Below the pieces are notes generated by a model. It searched no databases. It saw only the letters and a program-made list of their open reading frames with translations, and was not told where the DNA came from. From NCBI RefSeq assembly GCF_001238295.1, contig NZ_LGXZ01000011.1, positions 62,001 to 126,000 on the forward strand: a DNA stretch of 64,000 nt, written 5' to 3'. This stretch comes from Ruegeria sp. 6PALISEP08 (GTDB lineage: Bacteria; Pseudomonadota; Alphaproteobacteria; Rhodobacterales; Rhodobacteraceae). Made by a program: the position numbers and the translations under genes. Positions 17,246 to 25,724 of the stretch are shown in pieces. The first letter of the stretch is position 1; each line of letters opens with the position of its first letter.

Positions 17246-17728
17246 TTGGAGCTGATTGCGAATATTCTGCTGGTCGCCGGTGCGTTGGGCGCGGGTCTGT
17301 ATTGCTTTGTTCTTGCGCGCCGTCTCAAGCGGTTTACCGATCTTGAAAAAGGCGTCGGCGTTGCCGTGGCCGTGCTGTCAACACAGGCTGAAGAATTGCG
17401 GAAGTCGCTGGAAGACGCGCGTCGTGTCTCAGATCAGTCCGGAGATCAACTCAAGGCGTTGACACAGCGAGCAGAAGCTGTGGCGCAGCGGCTGGAACTA
17501 ACGATGGCCTCGATGCATGACGTTATTCCCGAGGAAAACCCAACGCCTGAAGCGATAGAGACTGCTCTTCCCGACACGCAGCCAGAAGGGCCAAAGACAA
17601 TCGGGCAGGACGACACTGCAGAAGTAGCTGATTCCAGTTTGCCCGATGTGGAGGAAGAAGAAATCAAGGCGCCAGAGGGCCTGATGTTTTTCCGACACGA
17701 CCGCAAACAAGGTGAGGCACAGGCATGA
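17246..17728 (+). CDS. DUF6468-like flagellar-operon membrane protein
   Basis: A 160-residue protein beginning at a TTG placed 5 bases after a perfect AGGAGG, which settles the start. One N-terminal TM helix ('IANILLVAGALGAGLYCFVLARRL') is followed by a helical 'RFTDLEKGVGVAVAVLSTQAEELRKSLEDAR' region and a long acidic low-complexity tail. The layout and place, between fliL and motE, fit a Rhodobacterales gene annotated as DUF6468; I recall this by family layout and have not tested it. Function unknown, perhaps a stator- or basal-body accessory. Confidence 0.65.
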   Translation: MELIANILLVAGALGAGLYCFVLARRLKRFTDLEKGVGVAVAVLSTQAEELRKSLEDARRVSDQSGDQLKALTQRAEAVAQRLELTMASMHDVIPEENPTPEAIETALPDTQPEGPKTIGQDDTAEVADSSLPDVEEEEIKAPEGLMFFRHDRKQGEAQA

Positions 17729-18309
17729 ACCGCCTACGAGCTGCCCGAAAAAACGTCCGCCTGCGCGGCGGCGTGCTTGCGGTGATATCCTTGCTGATGA
17801 TCGGTTCAGTCGCCATTCGAATTGGTTTGGAGGCCGGACCGGCCCTGGCAAAACCGGCAAAACCAGAGACCTCGACAAGCAATCCCGCTGCGCCCGAGGC
17901 ATACGACATACAGGTTCTTATCAGCACGCTTTTACGCCGGGAGGAAAAAGTAAAACAGCGCGAAGACGCGCTACACGAACAGGAAAAGGCGGTGGAGATC
18001 GCAAGCCAAGCCATCGAAACGCGGCTGATCGCGCTTGAAGAGGCAGAAGAGTCGTTGCGCGCCACCCTGGCTGTTGCAGTCAACGCGGCTGAGAATGATC
18101 TAACGCGCCTGACAGATGTTTATCAGACCATGAAACCCAAGGACGCAGCAGCATTGTTTGAGACCATGGACCCAACATTTGCCGCTGGATTTCTGGCACG
18201 GATGCCGCCCGACTCTGCGGCCGGGATCCTGGCGGGTCTCAGCCCCGAAGTCGCCTATACGATTAGTGTTGTTATGGCAGGTCGCAATGCCTCGGCCCCA
18301 CTGGAATAG
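17725..18309 (+). CDS. MotE-like stator chaperone (MgtE N-terminal domain)
   Basis: A 194-residue protein: N-terminal signal/TM helix, a long coiled coil at roughly 65-120 ('REEKVKQREDALHEQEKAVEIAS...') and a C-terminal MgtE N-terminal-like domain with 'LTDVYQTMKPKDAAALFETMDPTFAAGFLARMPPDSAAGILAGLSPEVAY'. In Sinorhizobium and relatives, MotE is a chaperone required for MotC folding in the periplasm. It overlaps the upstream gene by 4 bp and precedes motA, which fits a role in stator assembly. No motC/motB is in the window. Confidence 0.8.
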   Translation: MNRLRAARKNVRLRGGVLAVISLLMIGSVAIRIGLEAGPALAKPAKPETSTSNPAAPEAYDIQVLISTLLRREEKVKQREDALHEQEKAVEIASQAIETRLIALEEAEESLRATLAVAVNAAENDLTRLTDVYQTMKPKDAAALFETMDPTFAAGFLARMPPDSAAGILAGLSPEVAYTISVVMAGRNASAPLE

Positions 18310-18353
18310 CCCGTGCCTCCCATTCTTGCGCACCACCTAGTCGGAGATGTCAA

Positions 18354-19214
18354 ATGATTGGAATTGTCGTCATTTTCGTGATGGTTTTCGGCGGCTATCT
18401 GGCTGCTGGTGGCAAGATGACCATCATTCTGAAGTCGCTTCCGTTTGAAATGATGATGATTGGCGGTGCCGCCGTTGGTGCCTTTCTGATCAGCAATGAC
18501 ATGGGCGGTGTAAAACACACGGTCAAAGATATGGGAAAGGTCTTCAAAGGTCCGAAGTGGAAACCCGAAGACTATCGCGACCTTCTTTGCCTTTTGTTTT
18601 CGCTGATCCGTATTGCACGTGCGAATCCTGTCGAGGTCGAGCAACATATCGAAGACCCTGAAAACTCCAGCTTGTTTTCCACATATCCCAAGATCCAAGC
18701 CGACAAGGAAGCGGTCGATCTGATTTGTGACACGATGCGTGCTGCCGCCATGAATTATGATGATCCGCACCAGGTTGAGGAGGTTCTGGAAAAGCGGATG
18801 GAGGCGAACTTTCATCACGCGATGCACTCAAGCCACGCCTTACAGACAGTGGCAGACGGCTTGCCCGCGCTCGGGATTGTGGCGGCGGTTCTGGGGGTGA
18901 TCAAGACCATGGGTTCAATTGATCAACCACCCGAGGTGCTGGGCAAACTGATCGGTGGCGCTCTGGTGGGCACGTTCTTGGGGGTTTTTCTGGCGTATGG
19001 TCTGGTGGGTCCCTTTGCTGGAAAGTTGAAAACCGTGGTCGAGGAAGACAATCACTTCTATCAACTGATCAAGGAGGTTCTGGTTACAAACCTGCACAAC
19101 CACAATGCCGCCATGTGTATTGAGGTTGGACGCCAGAATACGCCGACGCATAACCGCCCAGGGTTCTCCGAGCTTGAAGAGGCGTTAAAAGACCTCAAGC
19201 AGGCTGCGGCATGA
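18354..19214 (+). CDS. motA: Flagellar stator protein MotA
   Basis: A 286-residue inner-membrane protein with two N-terminal TM helices ('IGIVVIFVMVFGGYLAAGGKM', 'FEMMMIGGAAVGAFLIS') and two C-terminal ones ('ALGIVAAVLGVIKTMGSIDQPPEVLGKLIGGALVGTFLGVFLAYG'), matching MotA of the alphaproteobacterial type. The cytoplasmic loop carries charged residues ('EDPENSSLF...KIQADKEAVDLICDTMRAA') for interaction with FliG. MotA forms the proton channel with MotB, which is not here. It overlaps the next gene by 4 bp. Confidence 0.95.
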   Translation: MIGIVVIFVMVFGGYLAAGGKMTIILKSLPFEMMMIGGAAVGAFLISNDMGGVKHTVKDMGKVFKGPKWKPEDYRDLLCLLFSLIRIARANPVEVEQHIEDPENSSLFSTYPKIQADKEAVDLICDTMRAAAMNYDDPHQVEEVLEKRMEANFHHAMHSSHALQTVADGLPALGIVAAVLGVIKTMGSIDQPPEVLGKLIGGALVGTFLGVFLAYGLVGPFAGKLKTVVEEDNHFYQLIKEVLVTNLHNHNAAMCIEVGRQNTPTHNRPGFSELEEALKDLKQAAA

Positions 19215-21349
19215 AACAGCTTGGACTTTTGACCGCAGCTTTGATCATGGCGGTCACTGCAGCGGCTGCGCAAGACGTGACGGTTCGGTCAGGTGAGCAT
19301 GACGGCTACACACGTCTGGTCTTCAACGTTCCACCGAATACAGAATGGGCGCTGGCCCAACGCAAAGACGGTGCACGATTGACGGTGGATTTGGACGGCG
19401 TGACATTTCGGACAGGGTCGGTTTTCAGTAGATTAACGACAAATCGGCTTGAATCGCTGTCGCAGGCACAACCCGGTGGCGCCTTGGAACTGGAATTTGG
19501 GTGCGAATGCGTGGCTTCGGCCTTCCTATACAGAGGTTCGATGATCGTGCTGGACGTCGCGCCAGGCGAATTCCTGCCCCCGCTGCTGGCTGACCTTCCA
19601 CCGCCGATGACGCGGCAGCCGATCAAAGCGGTATCTGTTTCGAATACAGACGCACAAATGGCCGGGCTTGACCTGCCGCTTCTCAAACATGAATTAAAAG
19701 ACCAGCTTTCCAACCGTTTTCTGCAAGGTGCCGACCGCAAGCTGCTTGATTTACGGCTGGCGCCGGTTGGACCGCGCAACTCTACCCCGTCCAACACGGA
19801 TCCGCTGTTGACCGATCTAAGTTCGAATATGCGCCTGACCACGGTGCTTGACGATCTGAAGGACGTGTTGAATTCCGAGGTGCTGCAACTCGAAAGTAAT
19901 GCAGTCTGTATCTCGACAACCGAGTTGGGCTTCTCAGAGTGGTCCACTGCGGAACCTTTTGTCACGCAGGTGTCTTCTCTGCGCACCGCACTTTACCAAG
20001 AGTTTGACACTCTCGACGAAGAAAAAGCCCTGGAACTGGCAAAACTTTATGCGTTCCATGGCTTTGGAACAGAAGCTTTAGCTATTTTCGGCTTGTCCCA
20101 AACGGGCACTGGTGAAGCTGAGCGCATTGAGGCGATTGCTCGGCTTGTGGATGAGAAACCAGTGCAAACATCCAATCCGTTCAGCGGCTTGCAACGATGC
20201 GACAGCGATGCGGCGCTGTGGGCCGTTCTCTCTGAAAAAAAGTTGGCCTCCGATGCCGATGTTGAAGCGATCGAGCAGGCTTACGCAGGATTGCCGGATC
20301 ATCTTCGCCGCCGCTTCGGTACGCGGCTTTCCCAAATTCTCGTCGAAGGGGATGAATTGGAGGCCGCCCGCAGAGTGATACGTTCGGTCGACCGCATCGA
20401 AAAAAGCAACTCGCCCAGTACGACACGCGCCAAGGCCATTGTTGCCGCAGCCGAAGGCGACCACACGCGCGAAGAGGAATTGCTGACCGAGGTGGTTACG
20501 TCAACCGAAGCCACGCCCGAAGCGCCGGTGGCGTTGGCCCGTTTGGTCGAAAAGCGCTGGACCGAACGTCAATCCGTTTCTGCGCAGGAACTTGAACTGG
20601 CCGCGTCCTATGCGGTCGAGTATCGGCGCTCGGATCTGGGCCCCATGATGGCCCGCACTTATGCGATTGCGCTGAGCCTAAGTCTGGACTTCGATCCCGC
20701 ATTCGACATCATTCTGGAGCTGGCAAACGGGCAAGATAGGAACCGCGCGTTCAACCGGCATCTGCACCTGTTGTCAGAGCGTTCAGATGACGTGACCTTT
20801 TTGCGCCAGACATTTCATCTAATGCAGATGAGCAAAACACCAGCCCTGACCACAGACACCGCAATCGCATTGGCGGATCGGCTCACCATGCTCGGTTTTG
20901 CGGATCAGTCATTTGCTCTGGCAAACAGAACTGAAGACCAGACGCATCGGGCTGAAAGGGCCCGTTTACGAGCAAGGGCAGCCCTGATGTCGGGACGTCC
21001 CCATCAGGCTCTGCTTGAACTGGCCGAGGACGGCTCAGAAGAAGCTTTAGCTTTGCAAGCGCAGGCCTTGGACATGGCACGGGACTTTTCGACCGCAGCC
21101 GAGATCATGCGGAGTTTGGGGCAAGGCGAAGCGGCCAACCGCTTGTTCTGGCTGGCGGGATCGTCGGCCGATACGGCTGACCCGCCGGATGGGAAATATG
21201 CGACCCTTAATCGAACAGCCCAAGCCCTGTTCACCCCTCCTGTGCGGCAATTCGAAAAGCCATTACAGGACGCCGAAGATCTGCTTGAAAACAGTGAGAC
21301 GACACGACAGAAAATCGCCGAGATGTTCAATGCAATCAATACAGAGTGA
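19211..21349 (+). CDS. Large exported AMIN-like/TPR-like protein of the motor operon
   Basis: A 712-residue product, signal peptide at 1-20 (MKQLGLLTAALIMAVTAAAA). Residues about 22-110 look like an AMIN-type domain ('GYTRLVFNVPPNTEWALAQRKDGARLTVDLDG', 'LELEFGCECVASAFLYRGSMIVLDV'), a fold that binds peptidoglycan in AmiC and PilQ. The rest is long, mostly helical, with TPR-like stretches ('EEKALELAKLYAFHGFGTEALAIFGL', 'RARAALMSGRPHQALLELAEDGS'). It starts in the motA stop (4-bp overlap), so it is translationally tied to the stator gene. I do not recognise a named protein. It may anchor or scaffold the stator at the cell wall. Confidence 0.7.
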   Translation: MKQLGLLTAALIMAVTAAAAQDVTVRSGEHDGYTRLVFNVPPNTEWALAQRKDGARLTVDLDGVTFRTGSVFSRLTTNRLESLSQAQPGGALELEFGCECVASAFLYRGSMIVLDVAPGEFLPPLLADLPPPMTRQPIKAVSVSNTDAQMAGLDLPLLKHELKDQLSNRFLQGADRKLLDLRLAPVGPRNSTPSNTDPLLTDLSSNMRLTTVLDDLKDVLNSEVLQLESNAVCISTTELGFSEWSTAEPFVTQVSSLRTALYQEFDTLDEEKALELAKLYAFHGFGTEALAIFGLSQTGTGEAERIEAIARLVDEKPVQTSNPFSGLQRCDSDAALWAVLSEKKLASDADVEAIEQAYAGLPDHLRRRFGTRLSQILVEGDELEAARRVIRSVDRIEKSNSPSTTRAKAIVAAAEGDHTREEELLTEVVTSTEATPEAPVALARLVEKRWTERQSVSAQELELAASYAVEYRRSDLGPMMARTYAIALSLSLDFDPAFDIILELANGQDRNRAFNRHLHLLSERSDDVTFLRQTFHLMQMSKTPALTTDTAIALADRLTMLGFADQSFALANRTEDQTHRAERARLRARAALMSGRPHQALLELAEDGSEEALALQAQALDMARDFSTAAEIMRSLGQGEAANRLFWLAGSSADTADPPDGKYATLNRTAQALFTPPVRQFEKPLQDAEDLLENSETTRQKIAEMFNAINTE

Positions 21350-21574
21350 CACGCGCTTCTAGCGCACCGTGGTCAATAGGACTGTACAGCTCAGCAAAAT
21401 CGCACAAAGGGGTTAGCGCTGCAATCGCCATCCAATGCGTCGACGTCACAGACGCACATTTCAAATTTCAGCAACCCAAAAAGGCGTGCACGCGCCCGCT
21501 TGAAATATGCTCTGCACCCGACGCTTTAAGCCGGGAACAGAGAAATTAGGGGGCAACAGACAAAGCGCCCGTTT

Positions 21575-23029
21575 TCAGTAAGGTGCCTCGACATCGTTCA
21601 TCGAGACATAGACGGTTTTCATCTCGCTGAAATGGTTAATCGCCAGTTTCGAGTTTTCGCGCCCCACACCTGACATTTTCGATCCGCCAAACGGGGCTTC
21701 GACCGGGGCAAGGTTGTAGGTGTTGATATAACAGGTACCCGCCTCGAACCCGGCAACCACGCGGTGTGCGCGCGTCAGATCGCTGGTGAAGACACCGGCA
21801 GCCAGACCAAATTCGGTATCGTTGGCGCGGGCCATGACCTCTTCTTCGGTGTCAAAGTCCAGGACTGACATGACCGGGCCAAAGATTTCTTCACGCGCGA
21901 TCGTCATGTTGTCGGTCACGTCAGCAAAGACTGTGGGTTGCATGTAGAACCCTTCGCCATCGATCCGCGCACCGCCATGGACAAGACGCGCGCCCTCGGC
22001 CTTACCTTTTTCGATATAGCCCAGCGCGATATTCATCTGATTTTCGCTGACCATCGGACCAAAGCTGACGTCCTCGTCCATGGGGTCGCCGATTTTGGCG
22101 TTGGCCAGACGTTCGGACAGGCGTTTGAGGAAAGCATCCTTGATAGCCTTTTGCACAAACACGCGGGTGCCGTTGGAACAGACCTGACCCGATGAATAGA
22201 AGTTGCCCAAAATCGCGCCCGAAACCGCGTTTTCGATATCGGCGTCGTCAAACACGATCATCGGGGATTTACCGCCCAATTCCATGGTGACGTGTTTCAT
22301 GCCCTCGGCTGCCGCGGCATAGACCTTGCGACCCGTTGGAACGGAACCAGTCAGCGAGACTTTGGCAACGCGCGGATCAGTGACCAGCGAAGCGCCTACA
22401 TCTCCATACCCCTGGATCACGTTGTAAACACCTTTGGGCGCGCCGGCCTCTATCAGAATTTCGGCAACTTTCAATGCGGATAAAGGAGTTGTTTCCGAAG
22501 GTTTGAACACCATTGAGTTACCGCACGCCAACGCCGGAGCGCCCTTCCAGCACGCGATCTGGGTGGGGTAGTTCCAGGCTCCGATCCCGACGCAGACGCC
22601 CAGAGCCTCGCGGATCGTGTAGACAAAATCGCCCCCGCCCAGCGGAATGTGTTCGCCGGTCAGGCTGCCTGCCAATCCACCAAAATACTCCAGCGCATCC
22701 GCGCCCGAGGTGGCATCTGCCACGGTGGTTTCCTGGATGGGTTTTCCGGTGTCATGAGTTTCCAGAACCGACAGGTCATAGTTGCGTTCGCGCATGATGT
22801 CGGCGGCACGGCGCAAGATGCGGCCGCGCTCGGTGCCAGATAAAGCAGCCCAGGCCGCCTGCGCCTTCTTCGCACTGTTTAGAGCCTGTTCAACAATTGA
22901 AGGCGTTGCCGAATGCAACCGCGCGATCACCTCGCCAGTGGCCGGGTAGATCACGTCAAGGGCAGCACCATCCGTATCTTCGACATAAGCGCCGTCAATG
23001 AAATGGCTGGCTTGGGGCTGAAACTTCAT
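21575..23029 (-). CDS. betB: Betaine-aldehyde dehydrogenase
   Basis: A 484-residue NAD-dependent aldehyde dehydrogenase that makes glycine betaine from betaine aldehyde. Signatures: '[11 protein letters not shown]', '[21 protein letters not shown]', the catalytic Glu in '[16 protein letters not shown]' and the nucleophilic Cys in '[17 protein letters not shown]'. The '[17 protein letters not shown]' stretch is typical of BetB. AGAGG precedes the ATG. Unlike many relatives it is not beside betA, betC or betI. A BetI-like palindrome lies about 70 bp upstream. The 225 bases after its stop carry no gene. Confidence 0.92.
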   Translation of the reverse strand: MKFQPQASHFIDGAYVEDTDGAALDVIYPATGEVIARLHSATPSIVEQALNSAKKAQAAWAALSGTERGRILRRAADIMRERNYDLSVLETHDTGKPIQETTVADATSGADALEYFGGLAGSLTGEHIPLGGGDFVYTIREALGVCVGIGAWNYPTQIACWKGAPALACGNSMVFKPSETTPLSALKVAEILIEAGAPKGVYNVIQGYGDVGASLVTDPRVAKVSLTGSVPTGRKVYAAAAEGMKHVTMELGGKSPMIVFDDADIENAVSGAILGNFYSSGQVCSNGTRVFVQKAIKDAFLKRLSERLANAKIGDPMDEDVSFGPMVSENQMNIALGYIEKGKAEGARLVHGGARIDGEGFYMQPTVFADVTDNMTIAREEIFGPVMSVLDFDTEEEVMARANDTEFGLAAGVFTSDLTRAHRVVAGFEAGTCYINTYNLAPVEAPFGGSKMSGVGRENSKLAINHFSEMKTVYVSMNDVEAPY

Positions 23030-23096
23030 ACCGAATCCTCTTTTTTTCGCACCCGTCTGAACGGGAAAATCAGTCCGTTGAAAACGGCCCTAAAGA

Positions 23097-23118
23097 TTAT
23101 TGATTGACCAGTCAATAA
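23097..23118 (-). promoter_or_regulatory. BetI/TetR-like operator upstream of betB
   Basis: A palindrome with arms TTATTGA and TCAATAA around an ATTGAC-CA-GTCAAT core, 68 bp before the betB start. It resembles the BetI box (TTGAT..ATCAA-type) of choline-to-betaine operons. The regulator itself is not in the window. Confidence 0.5.
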
Positions 23119-23217
23119 AATCATTCGGACGGCAGAATCATGCCGGTTCTAACCCACAAACCTTGAAATATTTGGTTAATGTTCTATTTATGTTCTACAT
23201 AGTCAGAGGATAAACCG

Positions 23218-23547
23218 ATGGCCCAGAACACGCACCAATCTGCCCTGAACGGGCCCAGCAATGACTACCATTTGCTTCCGGTGACTGACCGGCAGATGCG
23301 CTATGCCCGCGCGATTGCCGAGAAGTCGGCATTGGAAATACCGGTTGAGGCGCAGCGCGACCGAAAGCTGCTGTCCGATTGGATTTCAACGCACAAACCG
23401 CACAGTACGTCGCAATTCGACAATTACCCGACAGGCAAACAAGTTGCCTTTGCCGAGCGAATTTCACGCAGCAAACGCCGCCCGATCCCATCCGAGTGTT
23501 TCCGTGACAAGCAAATGATGTCGAACTGGATTGATCACAACAAATAG
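23218..23547 (+). CDS. Small protein made of two 38-residue repeats
   Basis: A 109-residue cytosolic protein containing two copies of one motif, at about 21-60 ('TDRQMRYARAIAEKSALEIP...DRKLLSDWI..HK') and 71-109 ('TGKQVAFAERISRSKRRPIP...DKQMMSNWI..NK'). Shared positions are T-x-x-Q, A, I, IP, RD and WI-x-x-x-K. Similar repeats occur at the C-terminus of some topoisomerase-related and plasmid proteins, as I recall; the function is unknown. SD AGAGGA stands 5 bases before the ATG. Its stop lies within a hairpin shared with the convergent channel gene. Confidence 0.7.
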   Translation: MAQNTHQSALNGPSNDYHLLPVTDRQMRYARAIAEKSALEIPVEAQRDRKLLSDWISTHKPHSTSQFDNYPTGKQVAFAERISRSKRRPIPSECFRDKQMMSNWIDHNK

Positions 23548-23563
23548 ACCCTATTTAGGGTCT
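23546..23563. terminator. Hairpin between two convergent genes
   Basis: AGACCC, six loop bases, GGGTCT. The stem contains parts of both stop codons; there is no T run, so this may be a weak bidirectional terminator or chance. Confidence 0.35.
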
Positions 23564-24063
23564 GCATGGCTGTGATTGCGTGCATAAAGCGACACCGCAG
23601 CCGCAACAAACATGCCCAGCAGAATGTACCCGGTAACGGCCTCGGACACAGCAAGCCCACGGCACAGGCCAGTTGGGGACATGTCGCCATACCCTACCGT
23701 CGTAAAGGTTACATAGGAAAAATACAGAATATCACCCGGACCCTGAGCGCCGACGACACAATGATCATTATATCCAAAGGCGCCATAGACGGCAGCGAAC
23801 AGGAAGGGGACGACCTGAATGAATGACACGCCCATCAGGAACAAAAGCCTGCGCGGCGATTTCACTTGGGTCATGTAAAACCAGGACTGTGACACCAGCC
23901 AGATCAGCAAGCCGACCGAAGCGATTGTGCCGATCGTGTCACCTGCGGTCGCCTCGTTCAGGCGTGAGAGGCCATACCAGGCAAGAAAGCTCGCCAGAAC
24001 CAGACCCAACGCCGCCAGAAGGGTCGATTTCCATTCGTCCAATGTTGTGGGTTTGCGGTACAT
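23551..24063 (-). CDS. Two-pore-loop potassium channel, TVGYGD filter
   Basis: A 170-residue inner-membrane protein with the K+-selectivity filter in 'YFSYVTFTTVGYGDMSP'. Hydrophobic segments lie at about 12-30, 44-62, 75-97 (turret side) and 130-157; only one pore loop is present, so it forms a tetramer like other short bacterial channels. It lacks an RCK domain, so Ca2+ or NAD gating is not encoded in this gene. It stands alone on the minus strand, 65 bp downstream of trhO. Confidence 0.85.
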   Translation of the reverse strand: MYRKPTTLDEWKSTLLAALGLVLASFLAWYGLSRLNEATAGDTIGTIASVGLLIWLVSQSWFYMTQVKSPRRLLFLMGVSFIQVVPFLFAAVYGAFGYNDHCVVGAQGPGDILYFSYVTFTTVGYGDMSPTGLCRGLAVSEAVTGYILLGMFVAAAVSLYARNHSHADPK

Positions 24064-24128
24064 GGGAGTCCCAAAAAGCTGATCTTCAGGTGATCATCTG
24101 ACCTAATGCAGGGGCCTGCAACCCGAAT

Positions 24129-25034
24129 TCAATCCTGCCGAAAATGCGTTTCGCCTCGTTCACGCGCCAGCCGGATCTGCTTTTGCCGTTCGCGAAAGCG
24201 CATTTTGTCGGCCTCTGATGTCTCATCGATACATTGGTGACAGGACACGCCGTGTTCGTATTCCGGGCGTTTCATATCCTCGGGCAAGATCGGGCGGCGG
24301 CAACCATGGCAGAGCATGTGCGGCCCTTCCAAAAGACCATGACCGACGGATACGCGATTGTCGAACACGAAACACTCGCCTTGCCAGGTGCTGTCCTCAG
24401 CTGGCGTCTCTTCCAGATACCGAAGGATCCCGCCTTTCAGGTGATAGACATCCTCGACCCCCTGCCCGAGCAGGAAGTTGGTCGATTTTTCGCAGCGGAT
24501 ACCCCCGGTGCAGAACATGGCGACGCGCTTGTTGTGAAAGCGGTCCTTGTTGTCTTCCCACCACACCGGGAAATCGCGAAAACTGGCCGTTTCAGGGTCT
24601 ATTGCGCCTTCAAACGTGCCAATCGCTACTTCATAATCGTTCCGCGTGTCGATCACCACAACATCGTCCGAGCGGATAAGGTCGTTCCAGTCTTGCGGCT
24701 CAACATAGTTGCCAACGCTGGCGCGCGGATCGACATCCGGCTGCCCCATGGTCACGATCTCTTTCTTCAGCCGCACCTTCATCTTGCCAAATGGCGGATG
24801 ATCCGAGGTTGCCTCTTTCCACACAAGATCCGCGCAGCCCGGCAAAGCACGGATACGCGCAAGAACCGCGTCGATCCCGATGCGCGGGCCTGCGATGGTG
24901 CCGTTGATCCCTTCTTGCGCCAGCAGCAATGTGCCGGTTACAGATTGCGCGCGACACAGTTCCAGCAGCGGATCTCGCAACGTGGCTGGATCCGGGAAAC
25001 GGGTAAAATGGTACAAAGCGGCGATGGTATACAT
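24129..25034 (-). CDS. trhO: tRNA uridine(34) hydroxylase, rhodanese-like
   Basis: A 301-residue YceA/TrhO protein. The N-terminal acylphosphatase-like domain holds 'LLLAQEGINGTIAG'; the rhodanese domain runs from 'DDVVVIDTRNDYEVAIGTFEGAIDP' to the catalytic cysteine in 'VAMFCTGGIRCEKSTNFLL'. The C-terminus has CxxC pairs ('CHGCRR', 'CHQC') typical of the family. The enzyme hydroxylates U34 of tRNA with O2 to form 5-hydroxyuridine. Divergent from pncA with a 96-bp gap. Confidence 0.93.
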   Translation of the reverse strand: MYTIAALYHFTRFPDPATLRDPLLELCRAQSVTGTLLLAQEGINGTIAGPRIGIDAVLARIRALPGCADLVWKEATSDHPPFGKMKVRLKKEIVTMGQPDVDPRASVGNYVEPQDWNDLIRSDDVVVIDTRNDYEVAIGTFEGAIDPETASFRDFPVWWEDNKDRFHNKRVAMFCTGGIRCEKSTNFLLGQGVEDVYHLKGGILRYLEETPAEDSTWQGECFVFDNRVSVGHGLLEGPHMLCHGCRRPILPEDMKRPEYEHGVSCHQCIDETSEADKMRFRERQKQIRLARERGETHFRQD

Positions 25035-25130
25035 AGGCGCGATTTACCTTCGTATTCCTAAAGTCGCAAGAGAGTGCATTGACGCCCAGTATCCCGACCC
25101 CTACCGATACAGTATTTAAAGGAAGCTGCC

Positions 25131-25724
25131 ATGACCCACGCCCTGATCGTCATCGATGTCCAGAACGATTTCTGCCCCGGTGGCGCGTTGGCAACAGCGG
25201 GAGGGGATGAAATCGTCGCCCCGATCAATGCGATGATGGATGAATTCGACGCCGTGATCCTAACTCAGGACTGGCATCCGGCAGGGCATTCTTCTTTCGC
25301 CAGCGCGCATAAGGGCAAAAACCCGTTTGACCTGATCGATATGCCATATGGCCCTCAGGTTCTGTGGCCCGATCACTGCATTCAGGGTACACAAGGTGCC
25401 GCATTTCACCCCGATCTGCGCACCGATGGCGACTTGATCCTGCGCAAAGGATTCCGCAGCGCCATAGACAGCTACAGCGCATTTTTTGAGAACGACCACA
25501 AAACGTCCACGGGCCTGAAGGGGTATCTGGAAAACCGGGGCATCACCCGTTTGACCATGGCCGGTTTGGCGACCGATTTCTGCGTTCACTATTCGGCTGT
25601 GGATGCCGCCCGATTGGGGTTCGACGTCACCGTTCGCATTGATGCCTGCCGCGCAATTGATATGGACGGATCGCTGGTCACAGCTGAACACGCCATGCGC
25701 GGTGCCGGAGTTACTTTGGCCTAA
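25131..25724 (+). CDS. pncA: Nicotinamidase
   Basis: A 197-residue isochorismatase-fold enzyme that converts nicotinamide to nicotinate. Active-site Asp is in 'VIDVQNDFCPGGALA', metal ligands in 'LTQDWHPAGHSSF', and the nucleophilic Cys in 'LATDFCVHYSAVDA'. GGAAG precedes the ATG. Together with pncB 690 bp away it gives the salvage steps to nicotinate mononucleotide. The last 4 bases overlap the convergent unknown gene. Confidence 0.93.
   Translation: MTHALIVIDVQNDFCPGGALATAGGDEIVAPINAMMDEFDAVILTQDWHPAGHSSFASAHKGKNPFDLIDMPYGPQVLWPDHCIQGTQGAAFHPDLRTDGDLILRKGFRSAIDSYSAFFENDHKTSTGLKGYLENRGITRLTMAGLATDFCVHYSAVDAARLGFDVTVRIDACRAIDMDGSLVTAEHAMRGAGVTLA

Noticed and set aside
21350-21574. Small gene in the gap between the AMIN-like gene and betB
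   Set aside because: A 67-codon frame exists but has no ribosome-binding site and a low-complexity, unlikely composition.
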